Origin: Bathymodiolus brooksi
Taxonomy: Eukaryota; Mollusca; Bivalvia; Mytilida; Modiolidae
Length of the DNA: 64,000 nt
NCBI GenBank assembly: GCA_963680875.1
Contig: OY804582.1
Span: forward strand, 48,130,646 to 48,194,645
Direction of reading: 5' to 3'
Made by a program: the position numbers and the translations under genes. Of the stretch, positions 33,980 through 47,500 are shown in pieces (position 1 is the first letter of the stretch; the number at the start of each line of letters is the position of its first letter). A model generated the notes under the pieces. The model saw only the letters and a program-made list of their open reading frames with translations. It made no database searches and was not told the origin of the DNA.

Positions 33980-36900
33980 GTATCAGTCTTCACGCTTAAC
34001 TTTTTACCTTACAAGCCCACCGGCACCGGGCCTGTGCTTTCGAGTTGATTCGGCCTTAGTTGATACGGGCTTGGTTAATTAATGCGGCCTCAGTTAAGAA
34101 TGATGTGTATCTATGGATATATATGATATATACAATAAAACGACACATTGTGATGATTTGAGTAAATAATTAAGTGATGGTCCTACAATTACATAGTCTG
34201 TGTTGCCACTGGAAACAACTGTCACACTCTAAAGCATGCTGCTTTGAACGGACATTCTGCTCACACACAATACAAGGAAAAGACAGTTGATAGTTTTGAA
34301 AATAGTAGGACCATCACCAAAATGTGCATATATTAGTGCGGTTTCATCAAAAGAATTGGAGTACTTTTTGAGTAATTTATAGTATGGCTTCCTTTTACTT
34401 TTTGGTAACCCTTATAATCATACTGCCAGTGCAATTATACGACTATTAAACAAATGATAATTAATTGCAAGAGAACATCTAAGGAATTTCGCTTGTTGAC
34501 AGCTTGGTATATCAACCTGAATTGTTTTTTTAATCATCAACTTCAATGGAAATGACTTCCGTCATTATTACCAAAAATTACTAATTAAAAAATTGTTAAA
34601 ATAATAACGATTTATTATGGCTTTTCATATTGAGTTACGAGTAAATCTTGTGAAAACACTACAAGTTCCAATATTTTATTCATCATATCCATGAATATTT
34701 AAATAATATTTTAAATTTAAATAGAACTTTTATTTTTTAATTATTCTTTTCCATTTGATATAAGGCCGGATTTGCCGTAGGCCGCATAAATATATGATAA
34801 AGCCGGAACATCAATTTGATATAAGGCCGGATTTGCGTAAGGCCGCATCAACTACGGCCGAATCTGTCATAAGGCCGAAACAACTTGTAAGGCGGGCCTG
34901 TAAGTTCAAATATTTACAGGCCCACCATCAATTCTACAGGCCCGAATTTGAAAACTACATTAATGACCATTAATTCAAACCACCAAAACTCAAAACATGA
35001 TGATGTACCAAATACTATGTGGACATGCATGTCAATTATGCATTAGGTAAGACCAGAATGCAAGTAAAAAACACAAAAAGACACTTTATTTTGGATTCAT
35101 GTTTATATTAATCTCCTGAAAATTCTAAAATCATATTGTCATTAGCATCCTCAGTATATTCCATATCATCACTGTCCACCTCCTCCTCATCATCATCGTC
35201 ACAACCAATATTGTTATAAGACTCTTATAACAAAAACTTGTGGTGTCATCATTGCCTGAGACATATAATTTGGTGATAATTTTTAATATGTACCCGCCTT
35301 CTTTTTTTTTAAATATCACTATGCTTTGAACTAATACCACACAAAATGCAAAAAGTCGTATTTGTGTAGCCTTCAGCAGAAGAAATATGTACAGTATATG
35401 CCAATTTGCTCAACGGTCCAACTATATATAGAAAACAAGGGAATGCAAATATGGCATGAACGTATATTGACACTGACAGTCATAAACTGAAGCAACTTAA
35501 AGTAAAGATTGTAATTATTATTTGTCAAACCTCAAATCAGTGCAACAATGGAACAAAACTACTGTAGTTCATAGTCTATTTTCTAACTGCAGAGGTATTA
35601 ACCCTTAACGTAGACACAGTTCTGTCAGCAACAGTTCTATAAATAGATCGCAATTAATAGAAAAAAATACCGATCGGATTTTTAAGCGGATCGAACAAAA
35701 TCTGAAGTGTCTCCGTGCATTTCAACGAATTTTGAATGACCAACCTTCTCAAATATGAACATATTATATATGAGAACTCAGACTTTATGTCACAGGATTG
35801 AGAAAAAAAATAATCAAAAGTTTGTTTGGTTAAAAGTAGCTTCGATCAACATTTCCCGTAGCACAGTGTCTGATTGCGCCCCCTTTCTCATGGTGCCATT
35901 TTTATTTGATATTTAACGAAATTAAAGTTTCTTTAAACCGAAATGGATTACTTTTCAAGAAATTCACTTTCAAAATACTTAATGAATAACATAGAATTCA
36001 ATAAACACGATGTCGATATTTTCATAAATGGCACGTGGCAAAAATACGCTGGCAACATAGGGTGACTCTTCAAAATCACAAGTCTACTTAAACTTCGCTT
36101 TTGACCAACGAGAAATCGAAGTCAATCTTCACAAGGCAACTACTTCGCCCTCTAATGTGAGCCCTGCTTCTGGTCCTTTTTTAAAACCTACATGATAGTA
36201 ATTTCCTTAAAATATCAACCAATCAAATTGCAAAAAACAGACACACCTAAATCTATTTCGAATATCGGAAATTCTTAAAAGGACTTGTTTGCCTACCCAT
36301 TTTTTGCATTGACTCCGCAGCAACTGAAAACGGAGAACAATAAACTAAATATCTACACACAATATCTTATGAAATCAACTTTTGAAACTATATGACTTTT
36401 TTTTTCACAGGCCCGTCGGACTTGTGGAACTACTCATTTTATACGCCTGTGTACAATTTTACACGCCACAGGCTTCGGACTACCGCCTTATTTCGAAGAC
36501 TGATGTATCAGTACACACCCAGAAGCAAGATCTACGAGGAAAAAAGACAGACTACTGACGTTTCAAAATGTTATTTCAGTCAGAGAGAATTTTGGCATTA
36601 TTCTACCTGTAGAAACTCGTAAGTGTATTAGAAAGTAGATTGAAAGTTTTTAGTTTTTTTCAGTCATTCCAACACAAACATTATGCACTAGTGATGCAGC
36701 ATCTTCTTTTAGAAAATCATACTAGTAGTTATTTATCTGATTAATCTGACACTCATACCAGACAACACACTCACACCGGGTACTACTAAACAGAGTGCGA
36801 TAGAGTCAGGAGGCTTAATATTAGTTTATATGTATATTTAATGATGTATTCCTGTGGTATTGGTTGTTTTTTTATATATTTCTTATTATTTCCAACAAAA

Positions 36901-39900
36901 TAAATACTAAATAATAGGTTTTTATTGAAATATACAAGGTGATCAGCAATCGTTCATAGATTCAAAATGGCGGATATAGAGTCCGGTAGCAATATCGTCG
37001 ATTTACAGCATGTATTCTGTACATTTAATGATTGATTATTATTGTATATGTGTTTATCTATGGGCATTTTATCAAAGATTGAATAAAATAGCAAGTAACG
37101 TGGAAATATTCATATATACAAGATGATATGTAAATAGAGTCCGGTATTCAAAATGGCGGACAACAGAGTCCGGTACGATTTATGTTGATTTAATATGTGT
37201 ATACTGTATATAAATCAATGGTTATACTTATTCTGTTGGTGTACATTAGAGAAAACATATATGTAATAAAATTGTGTCAAATGAAAGTGATATAAAGTGT
37301 AAGAATATTTCTATATAGAACGATGATAAAAACTATTTTAAATAGTCTACACTATAAGAAATAAGAATATTTCTAAATAGAACGACGATAAAAACTATTT
37401 TAAATAGTCTGCACTATAAGAAATAAGAATATTTCTAAATAGAACGATGATAAAAACGATTTTAAATATTTTGCACTATAAGAAATAAGAATATTTCTAA
37501 ATAGAACGACGATAAAAATGATTTTAAATATTCTGCACTTTAAGAAATAAGAACATTTCTAAATAGAACGATGACAAAATGCTATTATATAAAATCAGTA
37601 CTATCTGATTAATTATAATTACGATGTGCACTGATCAAAGATCAAATGAAAAGTGATTGCTAAATAACTACCAATGATGACACTGTTTTGACAGTACACA
37701 GTAATTTGTGATCTTGAGCTTTATCATTTACAGGAGGATGGCTTTTCATTCAAATTAGAATCCCAAACTGTATATATTGTCTAGACTAATTAGGAAATTG
37801 TATATAACAAAAGTTTTATGGCTTCTTTGACATCTGTCAACCGCCTTACAGCTAATAAAAAGAATCCCTGAGTAGACATTTATGTTGCAAATTGGAAATT
37901 CAGTTAAAAATTGCATAATGTGAATGAATTGTAAATATATTTATTTAATTTTTTTTAATAAAGTACCCAAAATTTTTATTAAATCCATATTTTCATTAAA
38001 AAAAAGTCTTAACAGTTTGGAAATTGTAAGTTATAACATCTGTTCTTCGTAGGAACTTACCAACCGCTACAATCGGAAAAAGAAGAAATGGGATAATATT
38101 TTCTTTATATATTTTTTATTTGAAAATTTTTAATTAGAGTAAAAATCCAACTTTATTGCCACATTATTGTAATTTAAGTACTGAAAATTATGATTAAATA
38201 CAGATTTTCATGTAAGTAACACTTATAACTATGTAATTAGTAGATTATGGCTTCTTTTATTCATGTCCACCGGCAAATAGTTTTTATTATTATTTTTTTT
38301 TATTTAGCATTTAAAACGAAATAAATAGCAGAACCACGTTATCGCCACAATAGATAACCACGGATAATATTCATACGTATACCGATTTCACTTCGTTACT
38401 TACAGTACAGCTGAGAGCATACACTGATAAATGCTGAGCATAATCTGCATGCTGAGCCAGGCTCAGCATTTTTGCTGATGGTCTGCTAATTAACCCCAAG
38501 GTAATAAACAGGGCCATAAAATACCTGGTCAGTAGTGTCTTGTTGATTTTACAGGTAAATATATACACCTGTTTGTGTTACATAACAGGAAATGGGCATA
38601 TTTGGATTTCAGTGATTTTGATGTGTAGAAAAAGGACTTTAATACATTTAACTGTACCTTGAAAATTTGTCATTAAAATAATATTTTCAAAATTTAATAT
38701 TTTGTGATATTAGCATCAGCTAACAATTTAAACAAATAATTGAAATGAAATCATAATTTTGTGTTGGATATATAACAATTTTTAACTGAAAATATGGCAA
38801 AGAAGAACACGATTAATTGTGATGCTATTTTAATCAATAGATTAATTAATTAAGATTAGATTTAACATTTTAAGAATTTTCTTTCTATGTAATGTGCATG
38901 TGTGTACATGTTAGTCATGTATTTAAGAGGTTTTTTAGCTCACCTGGCCTTTAGGCCATGTGAGCTATTGTCATCACTTTTCGTCTGTCGTCCGTCGTCC
39001 GTCCGTCAACATTTCACATTTTAATCTTCTCCTCAGAAACCACTGGACCAATTGCAACCAAACTTTGGTGGAATGGTCCTTGGATGGCCCCCTTTCAAAA
39101 TTGTGTCCGATGATCCCGACTTCCAACCAAGATGGCCACCAAGCTAAAAATAGAAAAAAGGGGGGATGAAATTTTAATTGTCCATTGCTGCTTTAGTGTA
39201 AGTCAAAATGAGCTCAAATTTTAACTGCAACTACATGGCAAGGAGTAGTTTAACATATATTCCGGATTTTTCTGTGAAATTTTTCTTTCAGCCGATATAT
39301 ACCGATTATGCAAATTAGGCATATTTTGATAAAAGATCACATTTAAATCTTCTCCTCTGAAACCGCTGAACCAAATTAAACCAAACCTGGCAGGGATGGT
39401 CCCTGGGTGGGTCCCTTTCAAAATTGTGTCCGACAGCCCCGTCCTCCATTCAAGATGGCCGCTGTTACTAAAAATAGAAATTTCTTCAAATGGCCAAAAC
39501 TGCTCTATTTTAAGCCAGAATGTGCCCAAATTTGAACTGTGTAAGCATAATGATGAGCTTTTTAGCATATATTACAGGATTTTTTATGAACTTTGAACTT
39601 ATGGCGATTTTGAACGATTATGCAAATTAGAAAAAGGGGGGATGAAATTAAAAAAAAGTCTTCTCCTCGGAAACTACTGAGTCAATATCAACCAAACTTT
39701 GCTGAAATGATTCTTGGATGGCCCCCTTCCAAAAATGTGTCCGTTGATCACGACTTCCAACCAAGATGGCCGCCAAGCTAAAAATAGAAAAAAAGGGGGG
39801 ATGAAATTTTAATTGTCCATTGCTGCTTTAGTGTAAGTCAAAATGAGCTCAAATTTTAACTGCAGCTACATGGCAAGGAGTAGTTTAACATATATTCCGG

Positions 39901-42900
39901 GTTTTTCTGTGAAATTTTTCTTTCAGCCGATATATACCGATTATGCAAATTAGACATATTTTGATAAAAGATCACATTTAAATCTTCTCCTCTGAAACCG
40001 CTGAACCAAATTAAACCAAACCTGGCAGGGATGGTCCCTGGGTGGGTCCCTTTCAAAATTGTGTCCGACAGCCCCGCCCTCCATTCAAGATGGCCGCTGT
40101 TACTAAAAATAGAAATTTCTTCAAATGGCCAAAACTGCTCTATTTTAAGCCAGAATGTGCCCAAATTTGAACTGTGTAAGCATAATGATGAGCTTTTTAG
40201 CATATATTACAGGATTTTTTATGAACTGTGAACTTTTGCCGATTTTGACCGATTATGCAAATTAGAAAAAAGGGGGGATGAAATTTAAAAAAAATCTTCT
40301 CCTCGGAAACTACTGAGCCAATATCAACCAAACTTTGTTGAAATGATTCTTGGATGGCCCCCTTCCAAAATTGTGTCCGTTGATCCTGACTTCCAACCAA
40401 GATGGCCGCCAAGCTAAAAATAGAACAAAGGGGGATGAAATTTTAATTGTCCATTGCTGCTTTAGTGTAAGTCAAAATGAGCTGAAATTTTAACTGCAGC
40501 TACATGGCAAGAAGTAGTTTAACATTTATTCCGGGTTTTTCTGTGAAATTTTTCTTTCAGCCGATATATACCGATTATGCAAATTAGGCATATTTTGATA
40601 AAAGATCACATTCAAATCTTCTTCTCTGAAACCGCTGAACCAAATTAAACCAAACCTGGCAGGGATGGTCCCTGGTTGGGTCCCTTTCAAAATTGTGTCC
40701 GACAGCCCCGCCCTCCATTCAAGATGGCCGCTGTTACTAAAAATAGAAATTTCTTCAAATGGCCAAAACTGCTCTATTTTAAGCCAGAATGTGCCCAAAT
40801 TTGAACTGTGTAAGCATAATGATGAGCTTTTTAGCATATATTACAGGATTTTTTATGAACTGTGAACTTTTGCCGATTTTGACCGATTATGCAAATTAGA
40901 AAAAAGGGGGGATGAAATTTAAAAAAAATCTTCTCCTCGGAAACTACTGAGCCAATATCAACCACACTTTGTTGAAATGATTCTTGGATGGCCCCCTTCC
41001 AAAATTGTGTCCGTTGATCCTGACTTCCAACCAAGATGGCCGCCAAGCTAAAAATAGAACAAAGGGGGATGAAATTTTAATTGTCCATTGCTGCTTTAGT
41101 GCAAGTCAAAATGAGCTGAAATTTTAACTGCAGCTACATGGCAAGAAGTAGTTTAACATTTATTCCTGGTTTTTCTGTGAAATTTTTCTTTCAGCCGATA
41201 TATACCGATTATGCAAATTAGGCATATTTTGATAAAAGATCACATTTAAATCTTCTCCTCTGAAACCGCTGAACCAAATTAAACCAAACCTGGCAGGGAT
41301 GGTCCCTGGGTGGTTCCCTTTCAAATTTGTGTCCGACAGCCCCGCCCTCCATTCAAGATGGCTGCTGTTACTAAAAATAGAAATTTCTTCAATTGTCCAT
41401 TGCTGCTTTAGTATAAGTCAAAATGAGCTCAAATTTGAACTGCAGCTACATGTCAAGGAGTAGTTTAGCATATGTTCTGGGTTTTATTTTGAAATTTTTC
41501 TTTCAGCCGATTTATACCGATTATGCAAATTAGGCATATTTTGATAAAAGATCACATTTAAATCTTCTCCTCTGAAACCGCTGAACCAAATTTGTGTCTG
41601 GTGGTCCTGCCCTCTGACCAAGATGGCTGCACAGCTGTACTTAGTTTAACATAGGACCCTATGGGAAATTCACATAAAAACCATCTTGTCTGGAACCAGT
41701 AGCTCAATTAAAACCAAACTTAGATGGAATAGTCATTGGATGGTCCTCTTCCAAAATGGTGTCCGGCAGTTGCGCTCTCCCGCCAAGATGGCCACCACAG
41801 TGCAATTGCGTTGTTATTGAAAGCAGCTTTGATCCAGGTGAGCGATTACAGGCTCCTGGGAGCCTCTGGTTTTCAACTTTGACAAAATGTTATAGTTGTT
41901 CTTTTATGATACATGTATCTAAAATTAAAAAAAAAATTATTTTGTTATTAATTTTATCTGTTTTTTCAGAGGAATAATATATTTAATTTGCTTTATCAAT
42001 TTAATCAAATAAATGTAATCCAATTTCAAAAATATACTTGTTACTATGTTTCGATTTTTTCAATTTTTTTTTAATCCATTTTATCCAAGGTAATATTAAT
42101 GTCTTTTCTTTTTGTTATTCAGGACATTTCTTGAACATTTTTTTTTCCACATTTTTATTCTTATTTTGTTAAACATACATTCTAAACATTAAAAAAAATA
42201 TATATGCCAGTTGATTATAAATACATTCTTTTCAATATAAAAAATGACAAATTAAGTATTTTTTGTATATTAACACACAGAAATCTCAATCAATGAAGGA
42301 TTTATGGACACTTGTAATTTGCCACTTATTCACTCTCATGTCATAAATTGACCTTAAAGAGACATACTGTCTAGGCTAATGAAAAAGAAAAACACATACA
42401 CGCATATTCAACTAGATTCCTAAATTAAATACATATATTTTTTTTTTATAAAATGTGAAATGTTCAATGGTTAAAATTAAATTACTATAAATTTCTTTTT
42501 CATAAATATTCCTGAATTTTGAATTAAACTTTTTTTTAAATAATTTACTGTTTTTGTTAGTACAAACACAAATATAAAAAAAGAAAAAAAAGACAACAAA
42601 CAAATGGTTAAAAAAAGAATAGATACACATCTATTGTATACATGTAAATATTTTCAAATAATTTACTTTTAAATTTTAAAATACAGATAATAATTGAAAT
42701 TTTAACAAAGCAAATCAATTGAAAAACAAAAAAAATTTAATTCAATTTTAGAATTATCAAAACATTACTACATTGTAAAATAGAATTTTTTTTATGTAAA
42801 TATTTCCACTAAATAAAAAGTCACAAGTGTAACAAATCACACATACATGCTCAGGTTAATTTTACTAACACCTATTGAATCAGGTACATCTACCTGTAAA

Positions 42901-44526
42901 TCATTATGATCATATTGTTTATTCAATTGCTGACCATCTATACAAGAGAGGGTAATAAAACTGATCATCAGCCCATGATTTACGACCCCCAATAAAACCT
43001 CAGCATTGAATGCTGAGCCTTTTAAAGGCTCAGCATTTATCAGTGTATGCTGTCAGCTGTACTGTATACACCAAAAAGTCGAAAAGAAGAAAATGATAAT
43101 ATTTGCTAAAATATATCCTTTTAAATAAAAAAAATTGTAATAAAGTAAAGAAAATGATGATTAAATCCAGATTTTCATGTAAATCACACTGAAAACTAAG
43201 TAAAACGTAGATTATGCCTTCTTTTCTTCATGTCGATCTGCAAATCGCCGCGATTGTGGAAAGAAGAACAATGATCATATTTGCTGAAATATATCGTTTT
43301 AAATATTTTTTTTTGTAATAAAGTAAAGAAATCTAGATTTTCATATATCTGTTTTCTCTAATGTACACCAACAGAATAACTATAACCATTGATTTATATA
43401 CAGTATACACATATTAAATCAACATAAATCGCACCGGACTCTGTTGTCCGCCATTTTGAATACCGGACTCTATTTACATATCATCTTGTATATATGAATA
43501 TTTCCACGTTACTTGCTATTTTATTCAATCTTTGATAAAATGCCTATAGATAAACACATATACAATAATAATCAATCATTAAATGTACAGAATACATGCT
43601 GTAAATCAACGATATTGCTACCAGATTCTATATCCGCCATTTTGAATCTATGAACGATTGCTGATCACCTTGTATATTTCAATAAAAACCTATTATTTTG
43701 TATTTATTTTGTTGGAAATAATAAGAAATATATAAAAACAACCAACCAATACCACAGGAATACATCATTTAATATACATATAAACTAATATTAAGCCTCC
43801 AGACTCTACCGGACTTCTCCAGACTCTTCCGGACTCTGTTTAGTAGTACCGCACTCACACCTACTACTTAGGCACACAGAGAAACAAAGACACCTATACT
43901 CATTTTAAGAACATTCAAGAACAATAACCTAGTTGAATATCTAACCTGCACATATTGTACACTGCACTACTGTTCATCAAGCAGCAGATAATGACATCTG
44001 CTCCCAATAGACTAGTCTTCTCAAATATTAGAAACAGAAAACACTGTATATAGTTTTAACCCTAAATGTATAGTACAAAAATGATATGAAAAAAATATTT
44101 TGGTTTCTGTGTATATATATTGTTGCTAAAATTCTGACAATTATTTTTATATCCCACCCATACATGCATGGCAAAAGTTAACATCCTTGCCCGGCATGTA
44201 ATCATCAAGCTTAATGGTGTACTGAACTACAAATGAGAAGAAGAAGCATAAGATTTTCACATATAGTAACAACTACACTACATGTACCATTTTTAAAAGT
44301 ATATAGCTTATTTGAGAAAAAATATTAATTTGCTATCAAAATTATTTGAACATTGAAATTTTTTTCTAATGTTCATTGATTGAATACCAACATGACCAAA
44401 GTGAAGCAACGTTGGTGGAACAATTTTATGTGATGTATGTTGATTTTATGAAAAAAGTGAAATAACAGTAACATTTCACTTACAAATTTTAGTAATTCAC
44501 TGCTGTTAATGTAACTGTTGTCATTC

Positions 44527-44562
<36 letters not shown>

Positions 44563-47500
44563 TCATAATATAGTTTATTCAAAATCTCCTGTTTACAATA
44601 ACCTTAATGGCCCAGGAGTGAACATTAAGGGTCCCTGTTTTACATAAATCTCACTTGTCCAGGGGTAGCAAGTGAAAATAGAAATAAAAAGTTCACTTAA
44701 ACATATTTCATATTCATTTGTTTTTACATTTCATTATAATACACACAATTAGACGATAAAATTATTACCATGCATTAACTTTATGTTCATAAATAATAAA
44801 TACTCATATGTTATTCCGAAAAAGTTCTAATTTGTTTTTATCATTTTCATCAATATGCGAAGTTTGTAATGTGTATTGTAAATGTTTTTTAAAATTATTT
44901 TTCCAAGTGTTGAAAATTGTTTGATCTCCAATTCGGAATTGATTATATTTTACCTTATTACGTATTTTCCATATTTCCCACTTTGAGATAAATATTACGG
45001 TATTAAAAATGACGTCTAAATCCTCACCCCCATATATCCCTAACATAATATTTAATTCATTGATTTCTATATTAGCTGTTAATCCAGATCTGTTAAATAT
45101 TGCTTCTATTTCTTTTATAATTTTTTTCACAGAAGGACATTTAAAATATAGATGCTGCTTCGTTTCATCGTTGTCTCTTATTTGGCAGAGATGGCATCTT
45201 CTTTTGACAAATTCATTTTTTCCAATCTATGTTCTGTATAATTTATATTATGGAGACATTTCCACTGGAATTCTTTGACCTTATTAGTAACTTTGATTTT
45301 CTTTAATTTTGTCCAAATTTGTGTCCAATCAATATTTCCCCGTACTGTTCTTCCCACTTATTCTGACATTTTGGTTTTATATTTTGTTTAAAGATTCCCT
45401 GAATTACTTTTATTTTCAATTTATCAGGTGATATTATAAAGTTGTATTTGACTCATTTAAAAATTGTAGCTTATCGTTGATATTTAATGTAACTCTACGT
45501 TCTGGTAATATTGTAGTTTCACCTTTCAAGACTTTTATGAACTTTTCGGGGATTGTTTTTTTTATCTTAGAAAACTCTGAAATACAGTTCCTCCTATCTA
45601 TTAATAAATTGTATATATCATGACAACTTTTAAAATTTGTATTATTTGAATCCCAAATATCGTTTATAGTTCGTAAGTTACTTTGCAGAAACGAGGTAAA
45701 CACTAATGGTTTGTTTTTAAAAGTTATTGAAGAGTTACAAAATATTCTGGTTTTTAGAATGGAATCAATGTCATTATTATACAATTGAATAAGTTCCTGT
45801 AATTTTGACCATGATTGGATACATATTTTGTAAAAAATTGGTAATATATTTAAATTTAGAGTTGATACATTAGAGCACTTACATACAAAATATTTTTCAT
45901 TAAACTTGATGTCTAACTTACGGAGCCAATACTTACCAATTGCATTCCAACTTTCTAATGGTTCATGTAAAATTCGGTATAGAAGCTTAATTCTTTTGCT
46001 GTCAATAAATTCTTGTATGTTAATCATACCCATGCCTCCATTTTCTACTCCCAAGCAGCAAACTTTCCTATCTATTTGATTAATACCCCCTCCCCAGATA
46101 AAACCCCATACCAAAGTTGTTATTTCTTTTACGTATTTTTCTGGTATTCCCCACATTTCAATTTCGTAACCACAAAGAGAGATCAAGAGATTTTTCACTA
46201 TTAAAGTTTTTTCTGTATATGTCAAGTTTCTACTTTTCCAAACGTGGACACAATTTTTCATTTTATCTATTATTGATTTCCATATCTCATCATTTTGTAT
46301 ATTATAACCATGATGAATACCAAGAGTTTTAACATTATCCTTTGTCCAAACTATTTTTGTAAACTTGGGTCTGTTATTTTTAGCCGATCCAATATACATA
46401 CCTTTTGTCTTTTCATAATTGACTTTTGAACCAGAGGCTTTTTCATATATAGTTAAAATATCAAAAGATTTTTTGACAGATTCATCATTTTTAGCTCACC
46501 TGACCCAAAGGGCCATGTGAGGTATTGCCATCACTTGGCGTCCGTCGTCCGTCGTCCGTCCGTTAACTTTTCATATTTTAATCTACTCCTCTGAAACAAC
46601 TGGACCAAATGGAACCAAACTTGGCAAAGCATCTATATAAGGTCCTCTAAAAAGTTTCTTCATTTCGTCCCATTCCGCCAACAAATATGGCCGCCAAGGG
46701 CAATTCTTGTTTCTGATTGGCTAATGTTAAAAAAATCTTCTCCTCTGAAACTGCTTGGCCAAATGGAGCCAAACTTGGCAGGAAGCATCTATGTAAGATC
46801 CTCTATAAAACTTCTTCATTTAATTCCATTCGGCCAACAAACATGGCCACTGTTACTAAAAATAGAACGTTTTTGGTAACAACTCAAAAACCGTTAATAA
46901 TATCAGAAATCTGACATGGGTTAAAATGATCAGCACAGGAAGATCTAAATACCCTGAAATTTTGAAGAAAATCTGATCACCTATCTTGGAGTTATTGCCC
47001 TTTTTTTGTCAAATTTTCAAAATTTTAATACTTTTCGTTTTTTATTTCAAAAACTATAAGAGATAGACGTTAAGTTTAAACAGCAAACATGTGCAGCATG
47101 TCAAGATCTACATGCCCTGCAATTTTGAAGTAAATCTAATTACCCGTCTAGGAGTTATTGCCCTTTTTTATTTTTTATTTTTTTAATTTAAACATTTTTG
47201 TCTGATATTTCAAAAACTATTAGAGATAAAGGTTAAGTTTAAATTGCAAACATGTGCAGCATATTAAGATCTACCTACCCTGTAATTTTGAAGTTAATTT
47301 GAGTACCCAATTTGGAGTTATTGCCCTTTTTTTCGTCAAATTTTCAAAATGTTAATACCTTTTGTCCTTTATTTCAAAAACTATAAGAGATAGATGTTAA
47401 GTTTAAACAGCAAACATGTTCAGCATGTCAAGATCAACCTAGCCTACAATTTTAAAGTAAATCTGATTACCCATCTTGAAGTTATTGCACTTTTTTCATC

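Larger units (their letters stand above)
36778..43851. mobile_element. 7.07-kb Mutator-like foldback element with 10-bp target-site duplication
   Basis: Outer ends GGTACTACTAAACAGAGT (left) and ACTCTGTTTAGTAGTACC (right) are reverse complements. The arms stay highly similar for about 490 bp (36778-37262 versus 43343-43851). Inner arm segments match again (about 38395-38475 versus 42995-43070). CACTCACACC directly flanks both ends (36768-36777 and 43852-43861). TIRs of several hundred bp with a 9-11 bp duplication are the pattern of Mutator-like (MULE) elements; the superfamily call is inference. No transposase is visible inside. The centre is a different repeat (38931-41869) plus low-complexity AT DNA. 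Confidence 0.8.

Noticed and set aside
36392..36622. 76-codon frame after a strong pyrimidine tract and CAG
   Set aside because: The translation shows no family resemblance and no in-phase donor joining it to neighbouring exons.
39221..41046. Repeated 66-115 codon frames on both strands (for example MLKSSSLCLHSSNLGTFWLK)
   Set aside because: They recur every 635 bp because the underlying DNA is a tandem repeat within R4. There is no coding signature.
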